A stretch of 60,000 bases of DNA from Lineus longissimus (GCF_910592395.1 NC_088318.1:10976349-11036348); one strand, 5' to 3'. Counted from the stretch's first letter, positions 37,899-51,767 are shown. Translations and numbers: made by a program. The notes: generated by a model from the letters alone, not told the origin.

Positions 37899-38257
37899 CT
37901 GAAAGCAAATTACAGAAAATAGAATTAATAACGAGTATTTAAACACATGAAAAATGAGACACTGTCTATTCCAAACACAGCGATCGTAAAGTTTCTTGAC
38001 CGATTTCTATAGGGACTGTCTGTTATTAAGGTGGTTTTAAGGGGGTGGGGTGGGGTAATGGATGGTACGATACGACTATTCCCGATCATGCCAGTAGGCA
38101 ACCTATATATAGTCAGTTGGAGGCCATTATGCTGAAAATCAAACTTAGTTTTAACAGGTGTGAATCCAAATGCAGATTGGCAAACGGCCGAGTCGCAAGC
38201 TGACGAACATGGGTTGAAAATGTATGTTTCGAAAAACATATACATGTATACCCAACA

Positions 38258-38671
38258 ATGGCAACCAAAGACGACGTACACCGTAGTCGTCTTCTCATGC
38301 TGAATGAAAATAAAATTCCCTGCAATGTCACTTCATGTGTAACTCTCGACTGGTCTGAAGCGGAACAGCGCGATAAAGCCATCAGAGAGCGGAATCGAGA
38401 TCGCATCCGCCGGGTGTCGGGCCAGCTTTTCGGACGTCCGGCGGTCCTGGATCGGACAAGTCAACACTACTACTACATTTGTGTATTACAATTACTACCA
38501 TTGACTATAGAGTATCAGGAGATGTACATGTACCTCCCCTCAACATTCATGGCAGCCGTCAATGCAATACATGCATATCAAGAAAGACTCTTTCACCAAC
38601 CTTTGAACAGTGTTTCTGAACCCAAAGGTTTTTTCCCCCAGTATTCAATGTCCAATGTAAATAGAGTATGA
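38258..38671 (+). other. Unassigned ORF, 137 codons
   Basis: An ATG-initiated ORF. Its first 70 codons are GC-richer than the surroundings and encode a charged stretch (WSEAEQRDKAIRERNRDRIR) that would form a helix. The second half is AT-rich and looks non-coding. No family is recognised, there is no clear donor after the charged part, and both strands are open in the GC-rich part. It may be a conserved non-coding or 5' UTR segment of ERG read in reverse, or an orphan exon. Confidence 0.2.
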
Positions 38672-39849
38672 ACCCAAATATCAACGAAATCGTTGGGAAA
38701 AAAATTGAACACATGGTGTGCACTATATATACTGAACTTTTTGCGGGCTTTGTTTATCAAAATAATTAATCAAGCGTTCTTTGATTTTCATGAGAATGAG
38801 CGTATGACCAAGTCGGAAGTCTACAGTCATTTTAACTGGGCTTTTTAAACTTTACGATAATTGTTTTGATCTCCACCTTAAAGTAGGTCGATCGACCCGA
38901 GCGGGGCCCCAGCGGTTATTTGCTAAGTCCGAATGTACCGCGCTGGTGCGGTTGGTTCATTCATTGTATTGCTCCGACGAAATTACTTTTACATCCCGCT
39001 CTGCGGCCGAAAGCAGTTTAGCTGGGGCGGCGATAGCAGCGGAAAAACGTTTTAGTGGAACAGGGTTTTTCGGTTTTGGTCAAAGTAACTTGTCCATCTA
39101 CATGTACGTAGCCAGCGTTGTCACGGTGTAAATGCTTAAAACGTTTCATTAGATTGGGAAGGGGAAGGGCAACTGGGTTAGCAAGCATAGATTAATCAAT
39201 GTGGTAGTAGGCCTATACACCAAAAGCAAAAATGTATCTGATCTTTGTCGTCAAAATCAAGGCATCAGTGACATTCTATACTTACCAAATTGAACTCGTC
39301 GTAAAACGTAAGTGTGACGATGTTGAACATTTTACAAATATAGAAAATCTAATATTGAAACGAAACTTTATCATCATCGCCAACAGCTTTCTCCACTTAA
39401 ACCGTTCACACAGAAACCGCGAATATTTACAATGCAATTTGTAAATTATCATTATTACGGTACATGCATAATGTTTTCAACCAGTTGTGCTCACTAAGTG
39501 GTACTATTGATATGTTTAAACTGGGCTAATGCACAGGTCCAATAAGGGCATGGCCAGGTGATAACATCTGATAACGATGTCCTCTTCACATGGGGAAGTC
39601 CGTTGTCAGTTGCAGGCGTTTCTCTGCACCAGGTTACCAAGGAAGGAACATTTTATTTCGACTACTGCGCATGCGCAGAAAATAGTATACACGTCACACT
39701 TCTATTTCCAAGGTTATGTGTGTTTTTCGGAAGTTTTTTTTGTTGATCGATCCTTAATCCAGGACAGCATTCTTTTTTAATTCAATAAAAGTAATGGAAT
39801 GGCCATGATGGTATCCACTGCGTATATCTTATTAACATTTTTAAGTCTC

Positions 39850-40197
39850 ATACTAGTCACAGCCTACAGTGGCTAACACTGCTGGCTACCACGGGTTCGA
39901 TCCCGAGGAGAAGCCAGGATTGTATTTCTGGATGAACCGGTGTGGATTTCAAGGAACTAAAATTCCTGCCGCTTCACAGTCCTTCGAATGAGACTTAAAA
40001 CCGGGGTCCCCTGTGTTTGGTGTTCATGCCAGGTTAAAGACTCCACTAAGTGAGAAACATGAGTAGCTTGCGTGGACTCAACCTCTCGCCGAAGTCGGAG
40101 TCACAAGCCCAATAAACGCTCATCCCGCCTTGAAGGGTGAATACCCCCTGGAGAAAATCTCCTCAAAGTGCAGAGCGAATGCTGAAGAAGAAGAAGA
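39850..40197 (+). mobile_element. tRNA-derived SINE-like element with (GAA)n tail
   Basis: The head carries a pol III B box, GGTTCGATCCC (39894-39904), and an A-box-like TGGCTAACACTGC about 24 nt earlier. This is followed by about 280 bp of unrelated body and a simple tail, GAAGAAGAAGAAG, ending near 40197. That order (tRNA-like head, body, short-repeat tail) is the SINE layout. The tRNA head is degenerate, no flanking duplication was identified, and only one copy is in the window. Confidence 0.6.
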
Positions 40198-41574
40198 TTA
40201 TTTTCATTTCAACTTTCCATTTTTTTACACTCGCACGCGGTTAGTATTGAAGACACCGTTACCTTTAAATGAATCACACTCTCGTATATTTACTTTTTGT
40301 TTCGGGTGGGCGACATGGTGCAGTCTTTTTGTGAATTCAGCAGATGATACCGGCACGTGTCCTAGCCCGATTTGAGTTACTGGAAAATTAATAGATGATA
40401 TGACGCTATATCATGCAATGTCCTGCGATAAAATTGACACAATTTATGAATTTACACCGATTTTCCTCATGAAGCGAAGTAGAGCAAGTTCAATAAATTC
40501 GAACACTTTTTCCAGGCTTTAAATGCGCGATTTGAATTTCGGTAGCCTCCAATACTGCACCAATCTTCTCTAACGATCCGAAATGGCACTTTGCCGTATA
40601 TGCAAAGCTGACCTCGAGGTTTACAGATAAACATACAGAGAGGAAATGCAAGTCAATAGAAATCTATAACCAATCATCTCGGGACATCAATTTAAAATTC
40701 ATTCGCTACTTTCGTTAGCAAGAATTTGGGACTCCCGCTCAGCTACTCCGGCCAATCAATAAGCTCGAATGTCCAAGCTTTTTTAGCCTAAAAAGCATGA
40801 TACCATCTTTTGATAGGCCAGTACCTGATCGCAAATCCCACATTCCCATTGGCGATTTATCGGCGTTGATCGTCAGTCCTGTGAAGTATTTTAGTAGGAG
40901 TAGAGCGGACTAACGAACAACTTTGATTAATCGGCATGGGAATTCCTGGAAAAAAGCGCCGGCCGATAGCCCAGTCCAATATAGATGGCCGTCGACCTAG
41001 CAATACCCAAATTGACGTTTGATCACTACGGAATCTCGGGAAGTACGACAATGGTTCATCAGCACGAAATCAGATATTTTTTCTTCTACCGACTTTTGCA
41101 TCAGATGAATCGTTGGCTTACAAATGTCACGACGAATGATACTGATTAACTTTTAAGGCATCATCAAATTCACTTAAACACTCTAAAAAAAACCAACAAA
41201 TTTATTGCCGCATTTCTGTTAATTTTGTCGTGGTTTATGGCAGAAACTTCTGCTTATACGGTGATGTTGTACGGAAACACCCGGGAAACATATTACTAAT
41301 TACGGATACGTTAGATGGCCAAGGACATTAAGTTGAATAATTGGGAAGAATTGACTATCAGCAGGTTCGGAAATGATGATCATTCGGGAACTGGTCTTAA
41401 AAGGCGGTGCACTGACATTACTTCTGGAACGAGGCTAATGAAAAGGATTTGACCACGTGATCAGAAAAATCTCACGTGATGTTCGCATTTGAAGTTTTGG
41501 CTAGCAGAATCCATCAGAGATGTGTCAGTCGCTAAACTTATTCTCCGCTTCTCTCTATCATAAGAACGAGGGGT

Positions 41575-41915
41575 TTAGGGACTCGAGGAGTGCGAAGTCT
41601 GGGTCATTAAAGTGCTTGGTAGGATGCCGCCTTGAAACAGGTGGGTGCGTTGTGACGTCACTCTCCCCATCTTCGGCAGCCTTTTCAGCATGTTCTCCAT
41701 CTTGATGATAAATAGGAATGGATCAAGGACACTCCCCTGTGGGACGCCGATTGTGACATCCCAATGTCTTAGATATGCCGCCATCGACTGTTACAGCACT
41801 TTCAGTCCATGTCGAGAACTTTAAAGGCATTCACTGCATTCTCTTGAATTCCGTAATTTTGTTGGATGACAATGGAGTCGAAAGCCTTCTTGATGTCAAT
41901 AACATGTTACTGAAC
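41575..41915 (-). pseudogene. Non-LTR (LINE) reverse transcriptase fragment, decayed
   Basis: Two reverse-transcriptase motifs lie in the right order but in different frames. Motif A, VIDIKKAFDS with its metal-binding Asp, is at about 41878-41907; in its frame, a stop follows soon after LDMD. Motif B, GVPQGSVLDPFLFI, is at about 41710-41751. The gap between them is shorter than usual, suggesting a deletion. No FADD catalytic box is readable downstream. This is a dead 5'-truncated or internally deleted LINE copy; the clade cannot be assigned from this much sequence. Confidence 0.8.
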
Positions 41916-44257
41916 ATTTGCTGAAGCATGTGTTAATCCGTATGTTATTTTTGCTATAGCACGATCAAAGATACTGGATAGTTGAGATACGAGCCCATCC
42001 TTCCTCCTCCCTCTTTATAAAAGATGTTTAAAAAAACTCTGACTATTCACAAAAAAACTTCCGATGTTCGTATGGTAAATATCCGACCGATATGTCGATA
42101 ACCGCCGGATGTGTTCGCTCGGACTTTTTTCTTGATATCATTGCGTGAAACTGTTTCAATATTTTATCACTGACAAATGGTTTGTAGTCAGCGTTTTCAT
42201 CTTTGCTGACCTCACCCCATTACCACACATCTTAATGAAAGACCCTACCCCATTACCACGCATCCAAATGAAAAAACTCAACAAATTCAAATCTTCCCTT
42301 CTCTACGATCACGATATCTTTAATGGGTGCTAAAACCCTCATCAATATCAAGGCATGTCACAGCCGAATGGGAAATGCTAAATATTTGCACTTACCGGTG
42401 TGTGGCACACTTTATTTCTATAGTTTTATGGAAATTTAATGCACGTAAGCTAACCTAGCAGGTGTTAGCTTGCTAAGGGAAGATTTAGGTGTAACTGAGA
42501 TTTGTCATTATTTGAATTTAGCGTGTTTAAAATGAGAGAGTGTTGTCTTTATCAATTTCAACATATACTCTTTTCATGGTCACACATTTAGTGTAGCTTG
42601 TTCATATGACCCAACCACACTTCCAGTGTAGACGTCTACGTGGCTGTTGTGCACTGGCAACTATAATATAGCTCTGCTATTCACGTCATTGAAACGAGAA
42701 CAGCTCATTCTAATCGCTCATTTATACCGGGACAGAACGATACCTTGTACATGAACATGATGTGTATCGAACAATGATTTTCATTTTCATTTGTATAGTA
42801 TTAGTCCAAAACAGCCATCGGGTCACAATGCTACATGCATCAAGGAATCAAAGATGCTAGAAAAACAGGTGGTCAAGTGCAATAATTAGAGAGAATAGGA
42901 AAAAAACAACGAAAGAGGTTAATGGAAAATGCATTAGGACAGCTTAGTTCAATGCTTCTCTTTTGGTTATTGGTCACGTCAATTTTTCTGTATTTAAACC
43001 AGAACTAGAGCAGGCTACGTACACATGTAGTTATTAAACATAAGTCACCTAGTTTTCGTGGATTTCGCGAATAACATCGATTCGCAAAAAATAAAATGTT
43101 TGTTTTTATTGGAAAAACTGAGAGAAATTTCGTAATCCGCCAATAAAATAAAAATCGTGAGAACTTCATCATTATTTTCCTTTTATAGAGAAAAAATTCA
43201 CAATTCATAAAGAATTACGTATTTATGATGAAAACACATCCATACTGGTGATTGAGACCATGCATCAGAAATTCAAATTCAATTTTTCCTATACCACCTA
43301 TACAACCTAGTCTCGCGCACTGAATTACTAGTGTGTAACCCGAACAATGGTATTGAGTGTTGGTAAATAAAAGGATGAACTTGGCGTTCGTTCAGATTCC
43401 TTATTTTCTAGATGTCTTAAAATAGGTATGGCCCATCATTGAGTGACATGGTCTTATTTGCGACCGTTTTAACTATGTGACGATAACAACCTATTGTTCG
43501 CAATCAAAGTGCGTCCCATGACAATAAAAACACGAGATGTATCGCTTAGACTCTGAATGCCTAATACTAGCAATGATGACTTCTCGCAGTCAGAATCGCG
43601 TTGAGTTGATTTGGACTGATTTAATTAGCTTCACGGACAGATACAAATTTATATAGGACCACGTTCCAGGACGAGACGCGATGGAGAAAATGAATTTATT
43701 CATTAACCTTCCGTTTAGTTTCCGTTGCGAACCAAAGAGATCGTTTAAGGGGTAATTTGTTTATGTTATGGGTAAATTAATCGCGATTTTACCGACTGGT
43801 ACTGATGGTCGGTCATTTATGGGATGGCGGAATCGGCACGTGGGGGTAATTGGTGAAATCACGCTAGTGCATGATTGTGCGGAGTGCTCCCGTCTTCGGG
43901 GCCCGCGACGACCGTGGTGCGAGTTTTAATAGGATGTTATCTCAGACAATAAAATAATAATAATTTTGGCCGATCCTGTCTGTCCGCTCGCGAGTTGGTC
44001 GCGTGCAGATATCTACTCCCCTGGATAGCACCAAAGCGCTGTTAACTTAAAATTGATTTGTGTAGTCTACAGTATGTTATTTTCCAATTTGAATAAGAAG
44101 GGTACATGTATATACGTTTTTGTATCTGTGTCAAACAGCAATGTAATTATCTGATTTAGGCCTGATAATGCTGCCACTTAACTGAACACATTTCAACGAA
44201 CCACCACATATGAGAGTCGTACTATGTACACAGTGGGAACGAGGACCTAAGTTTAAA

Positions 44258-44672
44258 TGCCTCCGCCGATCGTTAAAAATTTTGAATTTGTAATTGAATT
44301 TGAAAATTCTCAATTGCGTAAATACATACTAAATATAAATTTCAGCAATGTCTTCCTGTTGACAGATATGCAAATACAGTGAAATCTCTCTTAGCGGATA
44401 CCTCTCTATTAAGGACAACCTCTCTATTAAGGACAGTTTTGGTCCCGAATTGGCTGTTTCCATTCAATTTGACCTCTCTTATCAGGACATCTCTCTATTA
44501 TTAAGGACAGCATTTGTCAATCCTAACAGTGTCCTTAATAAAGAGGTTCCCTACTACTGTACTATAAATACTACAAAGTTTCAACAAAATTGTTTTAATA
44601 ATAACTGCAGTACGGTATTGTGAATTACTGTGGATTTCTACTTAACTGGACCACCAGTAATGACCCCTTTAA
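44258..44672 (+). repeat. Dispersed repeat R4, copy interrupted by a MITE
   Basis: It shares its order of blocks with 30668-30895, but is interrupted at 44377-44559 by a 183-bp element. After the insertion the match resumes with AAATACTACA, AAGTTTCA and GGACCACCAGTAAT. Confidence 0.65.
44377..44559. mobile_element. MITE with CAGT termini and TA duplication, 183 bp
   Basis: Its ends are CAGTGAAATCTCTC and the inverted GAGGTTCCCTACTACTG, flanked on both sides by TA. Internally the motif CTCTCTATTAAGGACA is repeated, with one inverted copy (TGTCCTTAATAAAGAGG). CAGT ends and TA target duplications fit pogo/Tigger-type (Tc1/mariner) MITEs. It is nested in an R4 repeat copy. Confidence 0.7.
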
Positions 44673-46506
44673 ACTGAAATGTAAGCGGGTCACCCTCAAC
44701 GAAAGCAAATCATACAGAAGCATATGTACGCATTAGTGGAGAAGCCGGTCACGTCGAAAAAATACACATCTTTGATATAGGTATTTTCTTCTGACAAACT
44801 CGTTCAACACACACGAAATCATCACGACATTCCGAGCAGATGCTTCAAGCAATCTTCTATTTCACCATACGCTCCTTGGTGAGAATCATTGTGCACCAGT
44901 AATGATGTACAGTTATCGCACAGTTAGATACAGGCCAACTTTAGTGGAACCAAGAGTAATTTGGTTTGATTTCAATTTTCTTCTGGGTTGGCTCCAGTCC
45001 TCGCCATAGCCGGTCTCGTCAATTCTCGCGCAGGTGTCACGCGATAACGAAGTAAGGAAGGCGCAATCAAAGAAGACAGCTTGACGCTTTTAACTTGGAA
45101 ATTCCATTTTGTAAATGGTTGAGAATTTTAAGTGGTACTATCATGAAGGGGCAGATGGCCTGGCTTGATTGACAGGGGAAGAAGTTGAAATCTTCCACTC
45201 GCTAGGCCTATTTGTGCAATGTAATTAAAGGATCATTCGAAATCTCGGTTTCTGAAAAATACACTCTATTCATGAGCTTCCAGATATGGATGCCCCGAAA
45301 TCAACTGCGAGTTCTGCATATTGTCCTTGAAGCTTAATGTCGCCCATCATTTGTTTTCATCTGATAGTTTTTTTTGCACCTCAGACGCCCTTTTGGCAAG
45401 ATCAAGGTCATCTAGATATACTTTTGGGCCGTATAGCGTTTCTTTTGACCAATAACGTTATTAGCACAGTCATAGGACTAGGAAAAATTCAAGGAAGTGC
45501 AAAGTGTGTTTTGTCTTGCGACATGATTTCACGAAACATGAAAGTGCAATTAAATGATATGATATATCTAATGATGGCATCATTGTCACTGACTTCCTCT
45601 TGCCTTGGTCAGGACAATGACCAATTACACAGTGACTAAAGAACTAATAATACCAAGAAAAGCACGTCGAGTTAATGAATAAAGTGAGTATCCAAAGAGT
45701 ACAATCACTACTAAAATAACTGGAAAAAATTACATTTTGGAAGATTTGGCAGGAAAAAGCCCTTCTTTCTACATGTATAATTTTCTCACTTGATCAAACT
45801 TGATCACAGCGAAAGGACATTTACAAACACACTGCGTGCATTATTAATTCGTTTTATAATCAAAATTAGAAAATCAGTGACTGAGGAAAATCACCCATGC
45901 ATTTTGAACAGGCTACAATTTGAGGACTGACATATCAATATAATTTTGTGTAAATACAAGTATCATCGCTTTCACTTAGGCCTTATAGGCTTTTCTTATT
46001 GCATGTAGCTTCGGGACTATTTGGCCAAAGACACCTAAGAGCTTGCTATAGCATGATCATAAACCATTCTCCATACACTGTATCCCGCTCTGCAATATCA
46101 TCACCAAGTCACTCCATCGCCCACGTTATTGACTGCTAGTGATTGAGCTATGTTGACCGAGGCAATGTTGGTGCTTCCCCGGGCCGGATTCGGCAATATC
46201 CGTATTGTTGGTTTGAGATGAATACAGGAAAATATCTAGGAAAACGAAACTTGACAACACACACGAATCATGCTTTAAAGGGAGACTATATCATCTATAA
46301 AAGCAGTCCCAACGTAAGTCAAATTAAGTTACACAAATTTGCCACTGGGGACTATCCGATAGCTCACCCTAAGACAACCAATTTGACCTCTTTCATAGCC
46401 CTGCCTATAGCCTCCCAACTAGCATCTTTATAGACTGCCACATCGTTTTCCTAGCCTTTTATGTATACTGTGAGTTCGCCGAAACATGGCGTTTATAACA
46501 TTTGTA

Positions 46507-46966
46507 TGAAAATGAAAATGAAAATGACCAGTATTTAAAGTGCCAGATTCCACAGAATTGTGATCGGTGACACTGTACAGAAATTATGATTGTCTATTGT
46601 AGCGAGCAAAGAGTTTGTATACCAATCTACACTCACAACGGCATTGTTTATTTCCAAATTTTGACTTTCCATATTTTTGAATGATCCTAGAAGCCCTTCA
46701 ATGGTCCTGTCACATTATATATTCTAGAAAAATATGTCAATTAATAAGTTTGCTACTTAAGAGGTCATTGACAGACGCTATTATTCGCTGAGGTGATGTT
46801 CATGGTGCTGTCCCGGTCCGGATTCGACAACATCCGAGGAATGTTGATTCAGGAAAGCATGAAGGAAAAGGGAACTTTGAGCTAGAGGAACTCGGCATCT
46901 TATATATAGGCCTATAGACTGAGAAATCGCATTTTACCACAAACCAGCAAACCAGCAAACCAGCAA
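46507..46966 (+). repeat. Two short microsatellites
   Basis: GAAAAT is repeated three times at about 46507-46526. AAACCAGC, an 8-bp unit, is repeated three times plus a partial copy at about 46941-46969. The sequence between them is unremarkable. Confidence 0.8.
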
Positions 46967-47954
46967 ACCCTTGGTCAAATACAGTTATGTAAGTTGAATG
47001 AAATATTGAAAACATGTATATTACATAACATCAAACTGGTAATTTAAACTGAAACGACGAAACCACGGTGTTGCCCTTCGTTACCCAACACTTACCATCT
47101 CAGTGAAGATTAAATCGGAAAAATATAAAGTCCTTTGATATATAAAATTCTCCACACTTTTCACTATTTTTAATACCTAAACCGGTTCAAACTTCACAAC
47201 GTATGGCAATAGTTGTTGATAACGGAAGATGTTCTGACTAATTGACAATATTCTTGCAGTTAATTGCTGCGTTGTTTTCAGGCCGTCGCTCGGTTTATCT
47301 TCTGGGTGCAGATGACTTAACAAGGGACGCAGGAAGATGCCACTTGTTACCAACATCCGGCACTAAGACAAATCATGCGCCTGCTGCGGAACTTACCACT
47401 AAGCAGGCCTCTCGTGAACAATTAGTATTGTTTTTGCTAGCATTAATTGTCTCGTGGTTTGTGACTTGGGCATGCCTATGTCTCAGCCAGTTTAATAGGC
47501 ACATGTAGATGCAGTTCAATCACTTGGGGTGCAATTACACTGTGTAAGAATCAATGTATAGTTTTGCGTTCATGAATCTTGGTCAAAGCACATGACAACC
47601 GTTGCTCTAGTTGAGATGGAATAGATTTTAAAGACCAATACATGTACGTTCGTGTATTTGACTTTAATAGAAATAAACATTGCCGCTGTACATGTATATA
47701 CAGTATGTACAGGTCACCACGCGTGTCAACCTGATGAAAACAATAACTTATATCACGGACTAACATATAAATAGATGTATTGTACTATTTTATAGTGAAT
47801 ATTTTTTGTACAGCGCCTGCTTAGAAAATATTTTACATTCTTTAGCACTTCGTGTCAAATAGGTAGTTTTCATGCTGATGACTACTTCATGAACAGTTTA
47901 AGGAGAGGGTCGTGTTTAATTCAACATCCAATATATTTCTCGTACACCCAAGAA

Positions 47955-48050
47955 TAATTTTGATGTACTGTGAGATAGGTGAGATCCTTATTGGCGACTT
48001 AATCTGAACGTAACTTAATCTGAACTACATGTAACTGACTCCTGCCTAAA
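47955..48050 (+). repeat. Dispersed repeat R5, copy 2
   Basis: Partner of 33985-34205: TTTGATGTACTGTGAGATAGGTGAG, GGCGACTT, GTAACTTAATC and CTACATGTAACTGACTCCTGCC occur in order. Confidence 0.55.
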
Positions 48051-49845
48051 GGTTTTATGCAAAATATTCAAATATTGGTGCTGAGGTTTTCTTTAAATTG
48101 CAAAAGGAGAATATTCACATAATTTACTTCTTCCATAAGACGTTGTACGCCTAATTATGCCTATAGGCCTACTTGTGACAATCAAGCACAGTTTCCTCTT
48201 AAGATCTTGCCCGATAAGTTGGTGACCTACTCTTCGTTCATTTGGTGGAAAGATAATTAACAGGCGAGATAACCCATCTCCTATCATTTAGCCAAGTTAT
48301 ATACACTCGCCGGGTATTTTCCGTCAACCCGCCAAATAATCACCCAAAGACAAATACCGGCAAGTACAGACAATCTACGTGACGCACGAGATCCTTGCCT
48401 AGTTTGAGCCCCCTGACAGCTCGCAAACAGTTTTCCCTTAATATGTTGACCCTCCCAATTTAGCCCTACACACTTCCTCCCCATGGCCTACCTGAGTGAG
48501 TTGGTGCTTTTCCGTCATCTTCGGTCCTAAGGAAGCTCCTGTTGACAAACAACAAAACGACCTTCCTAATCCGGTGCCGGTGGATATAAGCGACTTGTGT
48601 ACACAACCCTCCTTTTATTTCGGAAATCGGGGCGGTAGATTGTTAAAGCTTCAGCTTAATGAATATATTATCTCATGACGTTGCCACTGGTGGGTGTGTC
48701 CTAGCGCAAGCTGACATTGACAGTATCATCCATTACAACCCTGATACATTAAATAACGAGGAGACATCACGGCGGACGTAATTACTCGCATTATCCAGGA
48801 TATCTCTGTTATTACGAATTTAATGTTTTCTGTTTTAATGTGTAGAAAAAGGAAATATTTTTTAGAGGAAGAAACATTTATTGAATCGCTAACCAGGTGA
48901 AAGCGCACCTAAGAAATATCTTCATTTTTCTCCCTTTTTCAAATTTTGTTTTTGATGGACGTAATCACGACGGACGTCATTACACGACTTGTTCATTTAT
49001 CAAGCTGAGTTAAGTAGATTATGAATTCAGTTGTTTTCTGTTCTAATTTTCATTAAAAGGAAATGTTTTTTGAGTTATACAAAAGAAGTTATCCATCCTC
49101 CAAATTATGACAGCACGAACACGCTTGCCTTGGTGAGTGTCCATTCGATGGAATTAGAGTATGATACGGCTAACATATTTGACCCAGCCTGGGGGTGGAG
49201 CAAAAGGACACCGCGACAAATCGATATTCAGAGATTTTCAGAAAACGTGAAAGAGGACAAGCCGGCATTTTGACGACCGATATCACGTTGCCCGTTGTCA
49301 GAAATACAAGGAAACAGCCTGTTTTAAACATGTTAAATGTCTGGTATGCAGAGAAACAATGATACAAAACATTCAACTTGAATTGAAGACGTCAATCAGA
49401 GAAAAAGTAGCCTCGTTATCGTTCTGGATCACAATGAGGTTCTTCACTGTTGCACTGCCATAATTGGCCGTCACACGTGTTCACGACGTAAAGGAAATGA
49501 TTTGGCAGGTGGCCGTCAAAACGTCACGTCGTAACATCACGTGAAGAACCTCTACGCGAAAGCCGCGCCGACTAAGTATAATGTAAAGCTATTGCCAAGG
49601 CATCAATTCCCCGTAAATCCATTTATCATTTTTTCATTTAAATTTAACATCTTCAGTAATAGTTAAATCAGTTTAGCAAAATTACGCCACCGATTTCAAA
49701 CTCTTTCCACAGTTGGCCAACACATTTGTGAAGGTAATGAATTTCAGAGGTTGTCCGGACATTTTCAGGTCAATTAGCGCGGACCGAGTTCGATAATAAC
49801 TGTCTCGATAAGTATCGCCTCGATCAAAACCATCTATCATATAAC

Positions 49846-49879
49846 GAATTCATAAAGACTATATAGTCTTTATTAATTC
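49846..49879. repeat. 34-bp near-perfect palindrome
   Basis: The central 22 bp (49852-49873), ATAAAGACTAT and its complement, is a perfect palindrome with no loop. The symmetry extends to GAATTC on the left and TAATTC on the right, with one mismatched pair. Confidence 0.85.
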
Positions 49880-50808
49880 TTGATTTACAATTTCTACCAG
49901 TGATCAATGCAAAATATCTTCATGACTTGATTGCGCACAATGCGCGGACACGCCTCTCGATGTGGATCATTCGAATGTGTCTATTACAGAAAACAACATC
50001 TGCCCTCAATGTCGTTCTGCATCAATGACATTTTCTTCTTTTTCATCAGCAACGCGGATGAGTTCCATGCAGGGAGTAAAAAAACAGTGATTGTTTTTTG
50101 ATGTAAGCGGCGACTATCAGGCGACGGAAACGGAAGTGATGATGAAAACGACGTTGTATAGATCACGCGACGACATCGGTGTTCAAATCGATTTGTGCAT
50201 CAATTGGCCCTTTGGTCATGTTCATATTACAGAAAAACATGTAGGCTATATAATTCTTTTTTATCCAGATAACCTGCAGGAGCAGGTTAATTTACTCCAG
50301 GCCTCGTCAAATGACATCGACGGGCCAGGTATACATGTAGAACCCCAACCGACAGCCAGTTTCCAGAAATATTATGTAATATTGGATGGTGATAAATGAA
50401 AGCTATTCTCAACAATACATCGGAAGTTCTTTAAATGTGATTCTACGCCGTGCTGGTTCGCGACATTGGGTACTCATATGTCATATTATAAGGATTTCAG
50501 GACCTCATCAAAATACCATCTCCTCATAAGCGTAGAAAGCACAACTAAATTATTGAAACTACATGTATATTGAGTATCTAAAGATAGATCTCTCTAGAAA
50601 GATGACATCATGTAACGGCGGCAGGTTTTAAGGTTAAGGGGCGCAAAGTCAGTGCTTGCTTGCGCCTCGTAACCTTCATCAAGGCCAGGTTATAGGCGTG
50701 CAAAACTTGAAATTTGAATTGAATTTGACACTTTAAAGGATGTACATATGAATGAGCATTGAGTATACGTTTGTGTCCCGTGTTGTGTGCAGGAATATAG
50801 AAATCATC

Positions 50809-50895
50809 CTGCGGAAATCAGGGGTTAATGTTCGCTTCTCCGGCCCTGCAAACAGGAGGGCCGCAGAAGCGAACTTTAACCCCAGATTTCCTCAG
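50809..50895. repeat. Hairpin with 39-bp arms, 9-nt loop
   Basis: Arms 50809-50847 and 50857-50895 are inverted copies with four mismatches. Each carries GGGGTTAA and GTTCGCTTCT. The right arm repeats the CTTTAACCCCAGATTTCCTCAG core seen as single copies near 596-640 and 849-892, so this is a head-to-head form of that repeat. Confidence 0.85.
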
Positions 50896-51767
50896 GGAAC
50901 GCTCACGCTATTTTCTTCGTGGTTGCACGTCCCATTACCTGTGGGACACGTGTAAACATTGTACACGAAAGAACTGCGCCTTTAAGACAGCGGCTAATGA
51001 TTCGTGCAAAGGTCAGTCGCAGTAAATGACAACATTTAACAACTTCCAGGAGGCTTCCAGGCAGAATCTTAGTAAATCAACGACAGGAAATGTACAGAGT
51101 GACTTTACATGTCTTTATATGAATATAAACTAAGCAACCAGCGGATGAGACTCGGAAGGTCGGTTCAGGGAGATGACTTAATTAATATTGATGGCACGGC
51201 AAGATAAATGGACCTATTATGTTGACTGAGGGTAGCCATGGCGAGTGAAAAACAGCGCGCACTCCGCAACACTGATATGTTGCGTCAACTTCACCGAGTC
51301 ACCATTCGTTTGATCTATAACCGGAGAGGAATTAGCAAAAACGCTGATAGGAAGAGCATATTTGGCGGAGGAAAATCACCAGCGATTGGCCCATTAGTGT
51401 GTCTTTAATACAAATAGACGCACCATTTTACTGGCAATTAACATTGATTGGATAGCAAGTTGGCCGAGCACGGCGAAAGATCGTGCTGTCCCCTGACAGG
51501 ATGTGTCTTGGCCAGGGTTGTGAAGGCAGCGATTAATGGAGCATCTCTGTTGATGGACTGGCTCGTGCAGCCGAGCGCGGCAGACTCTTCAGAACAAGGG
51601 CTCAGATTTTTCTGCGCAATGATAAAGGCAGGAGTCAGCTGGTCAGTGGCGGCTTGGGCTACTTTCATGCCAGTCGCAGGGTAGTTAATGCACATGTACT
51701 TACAATATACACAGGCAAGCTTCCGGTATAGAACCTATGACCAGAGTCCTGCTATTACTATGGATGA

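Noticed and set aside
37899-37946. Apparent secretion signal (a hydrophobic run starting MFKYSLLILF) before the 574-bp exon
   Set aside because: It is the pyrimidine-rich intron end read through; a strong TTTGCTTTCAG acceptor precedes DALAPK, and ERG is a nuclear protein.
39894-39904. B box taken as a possible functional tRNA gene at 39.9 kb
   Set aside because: No acceptor stem or anticodon arm can be folded around it; the layout with a (GAA)n tail fits a SINE head.
47242-47508. 88-codon ORF with one hydrophobic segment
   Set aside because: No family motif, no confirmed splice partner; such ORFs are expected by chance in this length of sequence.
50091-50399. 102-codon ORF
   Set aside because: Plausible residues but no recognisable domain, start context or splice signals.
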